A stretch of 64,000 nucleotides of DNA from Bacteroidales bacterium UBA4333 (GTDB taxonomy: Bacteria > Bacteroidota > Bacteroidia > Bacteroidales > Paludibacteraceae), in assembly GCA_002394335.1 (NCBI GenBank), contig DGTP01000013.1:47734-111733 (forward strand), read 5' to 3'. Positions 1-7,930 of the stretch are shown in pieces. How positions within the stretch are numbered: position 1 is the first letter of the stretch; every line of letters begins with the position of its first letter. The notes beneath the pieces were generated by a model. It was not told the origin of the DNA and made no database searches. It was given only the letters and a program-made list of their open reading frames with translations. Both the position numbers and the translations under genes were made by a program.

Positions 1-27
1 TAAAAAAGATATTAATTATTCATTAAC

Positions 28-1161
28 TTGACGTTAACTCAGTTAAATATCCTCAACTATCGCAATATCCGCGAAGCAGGTTTGGAGTTCTCACCCAAAC
101 TCAACTGCTTTGTCGGACTCAACGGACAGGGAAAGACCAATATCCTTGACGCTATCTATCTGCTCAGTTTCACCAAGTCGGCTTACACCACTCAGGACTC
201 GCAGAATATTACCCACGGCGAAGAAATGGCAATGGTGCAAGGTAACTACTCTTACAACGCCGGCGATCCTGCAGCTGAAGACGGTCAGATATCTGTCTCT
301 TGCGGTCTTAGAAAAGGCGTGAAGAAACAGTTCCGCAAGAACAAGAAAGACTACAAGCGTCTCATTGAGCATATAGGGCTGATTCCTTTGGTGATGGTTT
401 CGCCTGCTGACCACCGGCTCATCGACGAGGGTTCGGACGAACGGAGGCGGTTTATGGATAGTGTCATCTCGCAGTTGGACAGGCAGTACCTGGAGGCTCT
501 CACAGCCTACACTTCGCTGCTCAAACAGCGCAACGCCCTGCTCAAGAAATACGAAGACGCCACTATTGTGGCATGGGATTTGTTCGAGGTAATCGAAGAA
601 CAGATGATCCCTTACGCTGAATATATCTTCGCATCGCGCGAAAGGTTTGTCAATCAACTCATTCCGTATTTTGAGGAGGTTTATAACCGTTTGTCCGGCG
701 GAGCGGAAGAAGTGAGCCTGAAATATATCAGCCAGTTGCAGGACAGAGATCTGAGAGAAGCTTACCAACGCACGCGTTCGCGCGATATAATATTAGGTTG
801 GACAAGTCAGGGGGTGCACAAAGACGAACTGGAGATGAATTTGGGCGAATATCCGCTCAAGCGGGTGGCGTCGCAGGGACAACAGAAGACTTTCCTTCTG
901 GCTATGAAACTGGCGCAAGCCCTGTATCTGAGTGCTCAGGCGGCGGAGGGCAACCGGCCAAGGAAACCTATTCTGCTTCTGGATGATATATTCGACAAAC
1001 TCGACTCGGAGCGCGTAGCCCGCATTGTGTCGCTTGTGCAGTCCGATGATTTTGGTCAGATTTTCATCACCGATACCGACCGGCAGCACCTCACGGAGAT
1101 CGTCAACCCGGACGAAGGAGCTAAGATTTTTTATGTCACAAAAGGAGAAATCAATGAATAA
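28..1161 (+). CDS. recF: DNA replication/repair protein RecF
   Basis: RecF is an SMC-like ATPase that loads RecA at single-strand gaps during recombinational repair and restart of replication. The 377-residue protein has the family length. It shows a Walker A motif GLNGQGKT at residues 30-37, a signature-like segment SQGQQKTF near residue 285 and a Walker B/D-loop LLLDDIFDKLD near 318. The start is TTG at 28, because an in-frame stop lies at 13-15 and no ATG occurs before the conserved N-terminus (LTQLNILNYRNI). The stop overlaps the start of the next gene, so the two are probably translationally coupled. The promoter lies outside the window. The family call is firm; the exact start is less certain. 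Confidence 0.96.
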   Translation: MTLTQLNILNYRNIREAGLEFSPKLNCFVGLNGQGKTNILDAIYLLSFTKSAYTTQDSQNITHGEEMAMVQGNYSYNAGDPAAEDGQISVSCGLRKGVKKQFRKNKKDYKRLIEHIGLIPLVMVSPADHRLIDEGSDERRRFMDSVISQLDRQYLEALTAYTSLLKQRNALLKKYEDATIVAWDLFEVIEEQMIPYAEYIFASRERFVNQLIPYFEEVYNRLSGGAEEVSLKYISQLQDRDLREAYQRTRSRDIILGWTSQGVHKDELEMNLGEYPLKRVASQGQQKTFLLAMKLAQALYLSAQAAEGNRPRKPILLLDDIFDKLDSERVARIVSLVQSDDFGQIFITDTDRQHLTEIVNPDEGAKIFYVTKGEINE

Positions 1162-2368
1162 CTTTCGCAAATATCTACTTGTCCTCATTGCCCTCTTGGC
1201 AATACATTTTCCTGCTCGCGCAGAGATTAGCTGCCGTGCTGCATGGATTGCATCCGTAGCCGGTATCGACTGGCCGTCACCCAACACCGTAGGCGACACC
1301 GAGCGGCAGATGGAAGATCTGTGTCTCATCCTCGATTCGCTGCAGGCAATAGGACTCAATACCGTCATCTTCCAGGCACGCCCCACAGCGGACGCCTTGT
1401 ACCTCTCCCGATACGAACCTATCTCGCATTGGGTGACCGGCAAACAGGGCGAATGGCGCGACCAGATGGTCTATGACCCCTTGCAGTTTATGGTCGATGA
1501 GGCGCATAAACGCGGCTTGGCTGTACATGTATGGCTCAATCCCTACCGTGTGACGCAGGGCGTGATGACCAAAGCCTCTCTCTCGCCCGGACATGTTATT
1601 CACAAGCATCCGGAGTGGTTTGTGCAATACAACAAACAGTGGTATTTCAATCCCGGTCTGGACGAGACGCGCCGGTGGATTTGCATGGTAGTGGCAGATA
1701 TCGTGCGGCGGTACGATATCCAGGGTGTTCATATGGACGACTATTTCTATCCGTACCCTGTCAGCGGGCAGGCTTTCCCGGATACAGGCACTTTTGAAGC
1801 ATATCCGAGGGGATTTGACAACCTGGGCGACTGGCGGCGGAACAACACCAATATGGTGATTCATGAACTGCACGATACCATCAAGGCAATCAAACCCGAT
1901 GTGGAGTTCGGTATCTCGCCTTTCGGCGTCTGGCGCAACTACTGTGACGACACCCTCGGCAGCCACACCCGCGCGCTCACCAACTACGACAAGCTCTACG
2001 CCGACATCCGGCTGTGGATGCAAGAAGGCTGGATCGACTATGTAGCGCCGCAGTTGTACTGGGAGATCGGACATTCGCTCGCCGACTATGAACACCTCTG
2101 TCACTGGTGGGCGGAAAACCGCTTCTCCACCAAACTCTATATCGGAATGGCACCCTACAGGCTGGGGCGCAAAGGCGAAGCCGCCGCATGGCACAGAGGC
2201 AACGAGATCGTGCGGCAGATGCATCTCAACCGTACCATTGACGGTATTGAGGGGGAGATATTCTACTCCACCAAACCGCTCTTGCGCAACCCTAAGCATG
2301 TATGCGATTCGATACGTGTTTTCTATCGTCCCCAAACGGATTCTATCCCTCAAAGGGAAGAAAAATAA
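1154..2368 (+). CDS. Secreted glycoside hydrolase, GHL10 (DUF187/YngK-like) family
   Basis: A 404-residue exported protein. The ATG at 1154 overlaps the end of recF by 8 nt and follows a purine-rich AAAGGAG. An N-terminal signal peptide (MNNFRKYLLVLIALLAIHF, ending near ARA) leads into a TIM-barrel of the glycoside-hydrolase-like 10 family. Hallmarks are RAAWIASVAGIDWPS, the strand HVWLNPYR, the acidic pair in GVHMDDYFYPYP and GISPFGVWR. Relatives are thought to cut or bind glycans such as peptidoglycan- or glycosaminoglycan-like polymers, but the substrate cannot be read from the sequence. A longer reading frame begins at 1025 inside recF; it lacks a signal peptide at its start and was not chosen. 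Confidence 0.88.
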   Translation: MNNFRKYLLVLIALLAIHFPARAEISCRAAWIASVAGIDWPSPNTVGDTERQMEDLCLILDSLQAIGLNTVIFQARPTADALYLSRYEPISHWVTGKQGEWRDQMVYDPLQFMVDEAHKRGLAVHVWLNPYRVTQGVMTKASLSPGHVIHKHPEWFVQYNKQWYFNPGLDETRRWICMVVADIVRRYDIQGVHMDDYFYPYPVSGQAFPDTGTFEAYPRGFDNLGDWRRNNTNMVIHELHDTIKAIKPDVEFGISPFGVWRNYCDDTLGSHTRALTNYDKLYADIRLWMQEGWIDYVAPQLYWEIGHSLADYEHLCHWWAENRFSTKLYIGMAPYRLGRKGEAAAWHRGNEIVRQMHLNRTIDGIEGEIFYSTKPLLRNPKHVCDSIRVFYRPQTDSIPQREEK

Positions 2369-2396
2369 GCTTTTTGGGAACAAAAATACAAAAAAA

Positions 2397-2428
2397 TTTG
2401 CGTATATCAAAAAATAGTTGTACCTTTG
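2397..2428 (+). promoter_or_regulatory. Bacteroidetes-type promoter of rplS
   Basis: TTTG at 2397-2400 and TAccTTTG at 2421-2428, spaced by 20 nt, match the Bacteroidetes primary-sigma consensus. Transcription should start near 2435, just ahead of the structured leader. Confidence 0.88.
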
Positions 2429-2434
2429 CACGCT

Positions 2435-2544
2435 TTTTTGCGTAGAGTCTCTGGCGATTGCATTAGAGCGGGCACAACGGGTGCCCAATCGAATAGTAGT
2501 GTATACTCTGCGTGATATTATTAATCCATAAATAGAGAATAACA
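2435..2544 (+). promoter_or_regulatory. Structured 5' leader of rplS (candidate bL19 autoregulatory RNA)
   Basis: The leader folds into nested helices that can be read by eye. An outer 9-bp stem pairs 2440-2448 with 2505-2513 (two G-U pairs). A middle stem pairs CGATTG 2455-2460 with CAATCG 2486-2491. An apical hairpin pairs GGGCAC 2470-2475 with GTGCCC 2481-2486. A small alternative pairing is CTCT 2449-2452 with AGAG 2465-2468. Ribosomal-protein leaders that bind their own product are well known, and L19-type leaders have been proposed in bacteria. The autoregulatory role here is inferred. Confidence 0.6.
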
Positions 2545-2898
2545 ATGGATTTGATTAAGATTGCTGAACAAGCATTCGCCGGTGAGAAGAAAGAGTTTCC
2601 GGCATTCAAAGCCGGTGACCAGATCACTGTAGCTTATCGTATTAAAGAGGGTAACAAAGAGCGTATCCAGGAGTTCCGTGGCGATGTAATCTGCATTCAC
2701 GGTTCTGAGGACAAGAAGCGTTTCACTGTCCGCAAAATGTCGGGCAACGTGGGCGTTGAGCGTATCTTCCCGATGGACAGCCCGTTCATTGAGAAAATCA
2801 CAGTGAACAAATACGGTAAGGTTCGCCGCAGCAAGCTCTATTACCTGCGTGCTCGTACCGGTAAGAAAGCTCGTATCCAGGAGCGTCGGGTTAAGTAA
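2545..2898 (+). CDS. rplS: 50S ribosomal protein L19 (bL19)
   Basis: bL19 sits at the 30S-50S interface of the ribosome. The 117-residue product has the normal length and the conserved blocks FKAGDQITVAYRIKEG, RIQEFRGDVI, FTVRKMS, GVERIFPMDSPFI and RRSKLYYLR. It is transcribed alone from its own promoter through a structured leader and is followed by a hairpin terminator, so it looks monocistronic. Confidence 0.98.
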   Translation: MDLIKIAEQAFAGEKKEFPAFKAGDQITVAYRIKEGNKERIQEFRGDVICIHGSEDKKRFTVRKMSGNVGVERIFPMDSPFIEKITVNKYGKVRRSKLYYLRARTGKKARIQERRVK

Positions 2899-2931
2899 TG
2901 TACACCGGTACAAAAGTACAATGTACAAAGC

Positions 2932-2960
2932 TAAAAAACGTCCTTCGGGGCGTTTTTTTG
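2932..2960 (+). terminator. Intrinsic terminator after rplS
   Basis: An A-run, the arm AACGTCC, a TTCG loop, the arm GGGCGTT and a run of T form a classic hairpin terminator. It separates rplS from uvrB. Confidence 0.85.
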
Positions 2961-2968
2961 TTGATTGT

Positions 2969-3000
2969 TTTGCATAATTCATTTTTTTGTTGTATCTTTG
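2969..3000 (+). promoter_or_regulatory. Promoter of uvrB
   Basis: TTTG at 2969-2972 and TAtcTTTG at 2993-3000 with a 20-nt spacer. The uvrB ATG is only 9 nt beyond the -7 box, so the transcript would be leaderless or nearly so. Confidence 0.85.
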
Positions 3001-3009
3001 CAGCCGATT

Positions 3010-5028
3010 ATGTTTCAGTTAGAGAGCCAATATCAACCTACGGGCGACCAACCCCAGGCAATCAGGCAGTTGGTCGAGGGAGTCAAAGCCGGTGCGGGAG
3101 CACAGGTGCTGCTCGGTGTAACCGGTAGCGGTAAGACCTTTACGATGGCGAATGTCATCAAAGAGCTGAACCGTCCTACCTTGATCATGAGTCATAACAA
3201 AACCCTGGCGGCACAGCTCTACTCCGAGATGAAAGCCTTCTTCCCGCACAATGCGGTGGAGTATTTCGTCTCCTACTACGACTACTACCAGCCGGAGGCG
3301 TATATCCCCTCCACTGACCTGTATATAGAGAAAGACCTCTCTATCAACGAAGAGATCGACAGGCTCCGTCTGTCTGCCATCTCCGCCCTGCTGAGCGGAA
3401 GGAAGGATGTTGTGGTGGTGTCTTCGGTGAGTTGTATCTACGGTTTGGGTAGCCCCACCGATTTCAGCGCCAACTCCATTGCACTCCAATGCGGCAAGGA
3501 GCTATATATGGACGATTTTCTCAAAATGCTGGTGAATGCCCAGTACCTGCGCAACGACTTGGAACTCACCCGTGGAAGGTTCCGCGTCAAAGGGGACACT
3601 GTGGACATTGCTCTCGCCTATGCGGACTATCTCGTGCGTGTGGAGTTCTTCGGCAATGAGATAGATGCCATCTCCACCGTCGATCCCCTTACGGGACACC
3701 TCATCGAGCAGTTCGAGTATTACAGGATCTCCCCTGCCACGATCTTCAATACCTCACCCGACCGGATCGCTTCTGCCATCTCGCTTATCAAGCAGGACTT
3801 GGGCGAACAGATCCGCTATTTCGAGTCCGTCGGCGAAGAACTCTATTCCAAGCGTATAGAGGAGCGTGTCAACTATGATATCGAGATGATACAGGAGTTG
3901 GGCTACTGCTCCGGCATCGAGAACTACAGCCGTTATTTCGACGGCAGGGCGGAAGGCACTCCGCCATACACGCTTCTGGACTATTTTCCGAGCGATATGC
4001 TGCTTTTTATCGACGAGAGCCATGTTACCGTGCCGCAGATCCGTGGGATGTACGGAGGGGACAAGGCGCGCAAGGAGAACCTTGTCAACTACGGTTTCCG
4101 CCTGCCGGCTGCACGGGACAACCGCCCTCTACGGTTCGAGGAGTTTGAGCAGCGTACGCCGCAGACCATCTATGTCTCGGCTACCCCGGCGGACTACGAA
4201 CTGGAGAAAGCGGAAGGCGTCATCGTCGAGCAACTCATCCGTCCTACGGGACTCTTGGATCCTGAGATCGAAGTGCGCCCCTCACACCACCAGATAGACG
4301 ATCTCCTCGAGGAGATCCGGCAACGTATAGAGAAGAACCAGCGCGTACTGGTCACCACCCTCACCAAACGGATGGCGGAGGAGCTGGACGAATACCTGCG
4401 CAAAGCCGGTGTCAGTTCTGCATATATACATTCGGATATAGACACCATCGAACGTGTCAAGATCATGGAAGATCTGCGCAAAGGGGAGTTTGACGTCCTG
4501 GTGGGTGTGAACCTCCTGCGCGAAGGACTGGATCTGCCCGAAGTAAGCCTCGTAGCCATCCTTGACGCCGACAAAGAGGGATTCCTGCGTGATGCGCGTT
4601 CGCTCACCCAGACCGCTGGCAGGGCGGCACGGCACGTGGAAGGCAAAGTAATCATGTATGCCGACAAGATCACGCAGTCGATGCAGTATTGTATCGACCA
4701 GACTGCACACCGGCGCGCCGTACAGATGGCATACAACGAGGAACACCACCAGACACCGCAAGCCATTAGGAAAGCCATTACCACCTCAGCCCTTTCCGCC
4801 CTCTATCATGACGCTGAGGCGGAGAAACAGAAACTGGAGCAGCAGATACGCGCTTCATGGAAAGATGCCGAGTGGCAGAAGATGGATGCCAAACAGCTGA
4901 AATGGGCGATAGAACTCAAACGCCGGCAGATGAAACACGCCGCCGAAAACCTCGATTTCGACAATGCCGCACGTCTGCGTGACGAGATGCTGGAGATGAA
5001 AAACCGCTTGGACGCCATCGGCGGTTAG
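3010..5028 (+). CDS. uvrB: UvrABC system protein B
   Basis: UvrB is the damage-verifying helicase-like subunit of nucleotide excision repair; it is loaded by UvrA and recruits UvrC. The 672-residue product has Walker A GVTGSGKT near residue 40, the beta-hairpin region YYDYYQPEAYIP, the helicase block (DESHVTVPQ, SATPADYE, GVNLLREGLDLPEV, QTAGRAARH) and the C-terminal UvrB/UvrC coiled-coil motif (LDFDNAARLRDEM). The start at 3010 gives the conserved MFQLESQYQPTGDQP. An in-frame codon 45 nt upstream lies before the promoter -7 box and is rejected. The gene is convergent with murI, with only 2 nt between the stops. Confidence 0.97.
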   Translation: MFQLESQYQPTGDQPQAIRQLVEGVKAGAGAQVLLGVTGSGKTFTMANVIKELNRPTLIMSHNKTLAAQLYSEMKAFFPHNAVEYFVSYYDYYQPEAYIPSTDLYIEKDLSINEEIDRLRLSAISALLSGRKDVVVVSSVSCIYGLGSPTDFSANSIALQCGKELYMDDFLKMLVNAQYLRNDLELTRGRFRVKGDTVDIALAYADYLVRVEFFGNEIDAISTVDPLTGHLIEQFEYYRISPATIFNTSPDRIASAISLIKQDLGEQIRYFESVGEELYSKRIEERVNYDIEMIQELGYCSGIENYSRYFDGRAEGTPPYTLLDYFPSDMLLFIDESHVTVPQIRGMYGGDKARKENLVNYGFRLPAARDNRPLRFEEFEQRTPQTIYVSATPADYELEKAEGVIVEQLIRPTGLLDPEIEVRPSHHQIDDLLEEIRQRIEKNQRVLVTTLTKRMAEELDEYLRKAGVSSAYIHSDIDTIERVKIMEDLRKGEFDVLVGVNLLREGLDLPEVSLVAILDADKEGFLRDARSLTQTAGRAARHVEGKVIMYADKITQSMQYCIDQTAHRRAVQMAYNEEHHQTPQAIRKAITTSALSALYHDAEAEKQKLEQQIRASWKDAEWQKMDAKQLKWAIELKRRQMKHAAENLDFDNAARLRDEMLEMKNRLDAIGG

Positions 5029-5030
5029 CG

Positions 5031-5867
5031 TCATCTCAAATCAATGTGCTCCGCCTGGATATTCTGACGTAGGAACAAGGTCGCGTTCTCGCGGAACTTA
5101 TCCGCCGCCTCCGTAGTGAAATAGGTGCATGTGCCTCCGCGGGAGAGCGAGCCGTTGATCTCGCCGTGGCGATGGAGATAGTCGTCCAGCTTGGCTGCCA
5201 CCAGATCGCCTTGCGCCACCACACGGATACCCGTCGATGCCAGTTCCTTCTTGATCTTGGGCATCAGCAGCGGGTAGTGGGTGCAACCTAACACGATCGT
5301 GTCAATCCTGTCGTCCTGCGCCAGCAAGTCGTTCAGATATTTTTTCACAAAATAGTCCGCTCCGTCGCTCAGATGTTCGCCCGACTCGATGAGCGGCACC
5401 CACATCGGGCAAGCCTGCTGGCTGATCACCAAGTCTTCGTTCTGCTTGTGAAACTCAATAGGATAGCTCCCCGATTGTACCGTTCCCGGCGTGCCCAAGA
5501 TACCTATGTGTCCCGTCTGGGTCATCTGGCTCACCACCTCGACAGTCGGGCGGATTACTCCCAGACAGTTGACCATGCTCACTCCTCCCATCCGGGCATT
5601 CATCATCGGGATGTTGTTCTGCTGGATCGAGCGGAGGGCTTTCGCACTGGCGGTGTTGCATGCCAGAATAACCAGCGAACAGCCCTGCTGGAAAAGGTAC
5701 TGCACCGCCTGCCATGTGTATTGGTAGATCAGCTCGTACGAACGCGTTCCGTACGGCGCACGGGCATTGTCCCCAAGGTACAAATAGTCGTACTTGGGCA
5801 ACTGGAGACGAATCTTTTCGAGGATCGTTAATCCTCCGTAACCGCTGTCAAAAACACCTATCTTCAC
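5031..5867 (-). CDS. murI: Glutamate racemase
   Basis: Cofactor-independent racemase that makes D-glutamate for peptidoglycan. The 278-residue product shows the conserved FDSGYGGLTIL start region and the two catalytic cysteine motifs LACNTASA and LGCTHYPLL. A GTG at 5867 is taken as the start: it gives MKIGVFDSGYGG, typical of the family, and lies about 18 nt from the predicted transcription start. A longer frame to 6029 runs through the promoter and is rejected. It is divergent from dnaN and convergent with uvrB. Confidence 0.94.
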   Translation of the reverse strand: MKIGVFDSGYGGLTILEKIRLQLPKYDYLYLGDNARAPYGTRSYELIYQYTWQAVQYLFQQGCSLVILACNTASAKALRSIQQNNIPMMNARMGGVSMVNCLGVIRPTVEVVSQMTQTGHIGILGTPGTVQSGSYPIEFHKQNEDLVISQQACPMWVPLIESGEHLSDGADYFVKKYLNDLLAQDDRIDTIVLGCTHYPLLMPKIKKELASTGIRVVAQGDLVAAKLDDYLHRHGEINGSLSRGGTCTYFTTEAADKFRENATLFLRQNIQAEHIDLR

Positions 5868-5891
5868 GGACTTGATTGTTGGTTTTCGGTG

Positions 5892-5923
5892 CAAAAGTAG
5901 TAAAAAAAAAGCATATATACAAA
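5892..5923 (-). promoter_or_regulatory. Promoter of murI
   Basis: On the minus strand, TTTG (5923-5920) and TActTTTG (5899-5892) are separated by 20 nt. It supports the GTG start at 5867. Confidence 0.8.
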
Positions 5924-5961
5924 TAAAATCTCTATTTCGCGGCAAAAAAAGTATAGTTTTA

Positions 5962-5993
5962 TTTGCAAGTTTGCAAAAAAAGTTGTAAATTTG
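5962..5993 (+). promoter_or_regulatory. Promoter of the dnaN operon
   Basis: TTTG at 5962-5965 and TAaaTTTG at 5986-5993 with a 20-nt spacer. It is divergent from the murI promoter, with about 40 bp between the two -33 boxes. Confidence 0.85.
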
Positions 5994-6037
5994 CGCCGCT
6001 AAATGTATATAAGGCATATAAACTAACACACACAGAT

Positions 6038-7162
6038 ATGAAATTTAACGTTTCCAGTTCCAAACTGTTCGCACAGCTGCAAGCTGTAAGCCGCGTTATT
6101 CCGGCGAAGACAAGCATCGCTATTTTGGAGGATGTTTTGTTTGATCTGCAAGGCAACTTGCTGACCCTCACAGCCTCTGACGGAGAGACCACTATCCGTA
6201 CCTCGCTGGAGGTGGAGAGCGCGGAAGGCGCAGGCAAAGTGGCAAGTGGTGCCAAACTGCTGCTTGACACCCTCAAGGAGTTTTCCGAGCAGCCTCTGCT
6301 CTTCGAGATTGATGACCAGAACTTCGGCGTCAACATGACTTCGTCCAACGGCTCCTATTCCTTTGTAGGCGTTGCCGGTCAGGAGTACCCGGAGATGCCC
6401 TTGGAGGAAGCAGGATCGAATACTTTTGAGATGCCGGCACAGTCGCTCTTGGAGGCTATCAACAAGACGCTCTTTTGCACGGCTGACGATGAACTTCGTC
6501 CGGTGATGAACGGTATTCTCTTTGACCTTGCCCAGGATCATATAACCCTTGTGGCTACCGATGCACACCGCCTCGTACGATATATCAACCATGCCGTTTC
6601 GGCGCCGGAGGCGAAGAGCTTTATCCTGCCTAAGAAACCGGCTATCATCCTCCGCGCCATTCTGGCAAAAGAGGAGGAGAACGCCACCATTTCTTTTGGC
6701 GAGAAGAACGCCCGCTTCCGTTTCGGCCGTACGGAGATTGTGTGCCGCCAGATTGAGGGACGCTATCCCAACTACAATGCAGTCATCCCGCAGAATAACC
6801 AGAACGAGGTGGTTGTTGACCGCCAGACCATCATCAACGCCTGCAAGCGTGTGGCTGTCTTTGCCAACTCCAGCACCTCTCTCTTGCGCCTGGCTATCTC
6901 CGAGAACCAGATCAAGCTCTCGGCACAGGATATCGACTATTCGCACTCCGCTGAGGAGACGATCGCTTGCAGTTACAGCGGCATGCCGATGGCTATCGGT
7001 TTCAAGGCGCCGTTCTTTATCGAGATCCTGCAGGCTGTCACCTCCAAGGACGTACTCCTGCGTCTGGCAGACCCCGCCCGCGCAGGACTGATCCTGCCTT
7101 CCGAGGACGAAGAGAACCAAGAGCTGCTTATGTTGTTAATGCCAATGCTGCTTAACGACTGA
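6038..7162 (+). CDS. dnaN: DNA polymerase III subunit beta (sliding clamp)
   Basis: Ring-shaped processivity clamp of the replicative polymerase. The 374-residue product has the three-domain clamp length and conserved segments MKFNVSSSKLFAQLQAV, LTASDGETTIRT, LVATDAHRLV and the C-terminal LLMPM(L). The ATG at 6038 follows the promoter by about 45 nt; a frame opening at 5963 overlaps the promoter and is not used. It heads a run of six close or overlapping genes. Confidence 0.97.
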   Translation: MKFNVSSSKLFAQLQAVSRVIPAKTSIAILEDVLFDLQGNLLTLTASDGETTIRTSLEVESAEGAGKVASGAKLLLDTLKEFSEQPLLFEIDDQNFGVNMTSSNGSYSFVGVAGQEYPEMPLEEAGSNTFEMPAQSLLEAINKTLFCTADDELRPVMNGILFDLAQDHITLVATDAHRLVRYINHAVSAPEAKSFILPKKPAIILRAILAKEEENATISFGEKNARFRFGRTEIVCRQIEGRYPNYNAVIPQNNQNEVVVDRQTIINACKRVAVFANSSTSLLRLAISENQIKLSAQDIDYSHSAEETIACSYSGMPMAIGFKAPFFIEILQAVTSKDVLLRLADPARAGLILPSEDEENQELLMLLMPMLLND

Positions 7163-7168
7163 TAGACT

Positions 7169-7930
7169 ATGAGACTCAAACTGGAACGTCCGTTGGTCTT
7201 CTTTGACTTGGAGACGACGGGATTGAACATTGCGAGCGATCGCATTGTGGAGATCAGTTATTACAAAGTCTTTCCCAACGGTAATGCCGAGGGAAAGACT
7301 TTGCGCATTAATCCGGAGATGCACATCCCCGAAGAGGCTTCGGCGGTGCATGGCATCTATGACGAGGATGTCAAAGACTGTCCTGTCTTCAAAGAGGTGG
7401 CGGATGAGATCGTCTCCCTCTTGCGCGACAGCGACCTTGCCGGATATAACAGCAATCATTTCGACATCCCTCTCCTCGCAGAAGAACTGCTGCGTGCCGG
7501 CGCAACGATAGACCTCAAACGCAAGCACATGGTGGATGCCTTCACGATCTTTACGCGCAACGAACCGCGCAACCTCACCGCTGCCTACAAGTTCTATTGC
7601 GGCAAGAACCTCGAAGACGCCCACTCGGCACAAGCCGATACCATGGCTACCTATGAGGTGCTCATGGCGCAGTTGGAGCACTATCCTGACCTGCCGGACA
7701 CGGTAGCCGGCTTGGCGGATTACACCAAAGGACAGACCCAGGCTGCCGATTTTGCAGGACGCATTGCATATGACCAGCAAGGGGTGGAGGTCTTCAATTT
7801 CGGCAAATACAAAGGAATGCGTGTGACGGATGTCTTCCGTCGTGACCCAAGCTACTATGCATGGCTTATGGGAACCGACTTCCCGCGATACACCAAACAG
7901 ATATTTACCCGTATTTATTCTACACGATGA
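7169..7930 (+). CDS. DnaQ-like 3'-5' exonuclease (DEDDh)
   Basis: A 253-residue exonuclease related to the proofreading subunit of DNA polymerase III. Exo I is FFDLETTGL (residues 11-19, with catalytic D and E), Exo II is the GYNSNHFDIPLL segment and Exo III is the HSAQADT region. A C-terminal extension ends in FNFGKYKGMRVTDVFRRDPSYYAWL, a small motif seen in many Bacteroidetes exonucleases of this type. Its position 6 nt behind dnaN suggests a role in replication fidelity or repair. Calling it dnaQ itself would go too far. Confidence 0.88.
   Translation: MRLKLERPLVFFDLETTGLNIASDRIVEISYYKVFPNGNAEGKTLRINPEMHIPEEASAVHGIYDEDVKDCPVFKEVADEIVSLLRDSDLAGYNSNHFDIPLLAEELLRAGATIDLKRKHMVDAFTIFTRNEPRNLTAAYKFYCGKNLEDAHSAQADTMATYEVLMAQLEHYPDLPDTVAGLADYTKGQTQAADFAGRIAYDQQGVEVFNFGKYKGMRVTDVFRRDPSYYAWLMGTDFPRYTKQIFTRIYSTR

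Noticed and set aside
1277..2545. 422-residue minus-strand frame opposite the glycoside hydrolase gene
   Set aside because: Crosses the rplS promoter and leader; the plus-strand gene has clear family motifs and a signal peptide.
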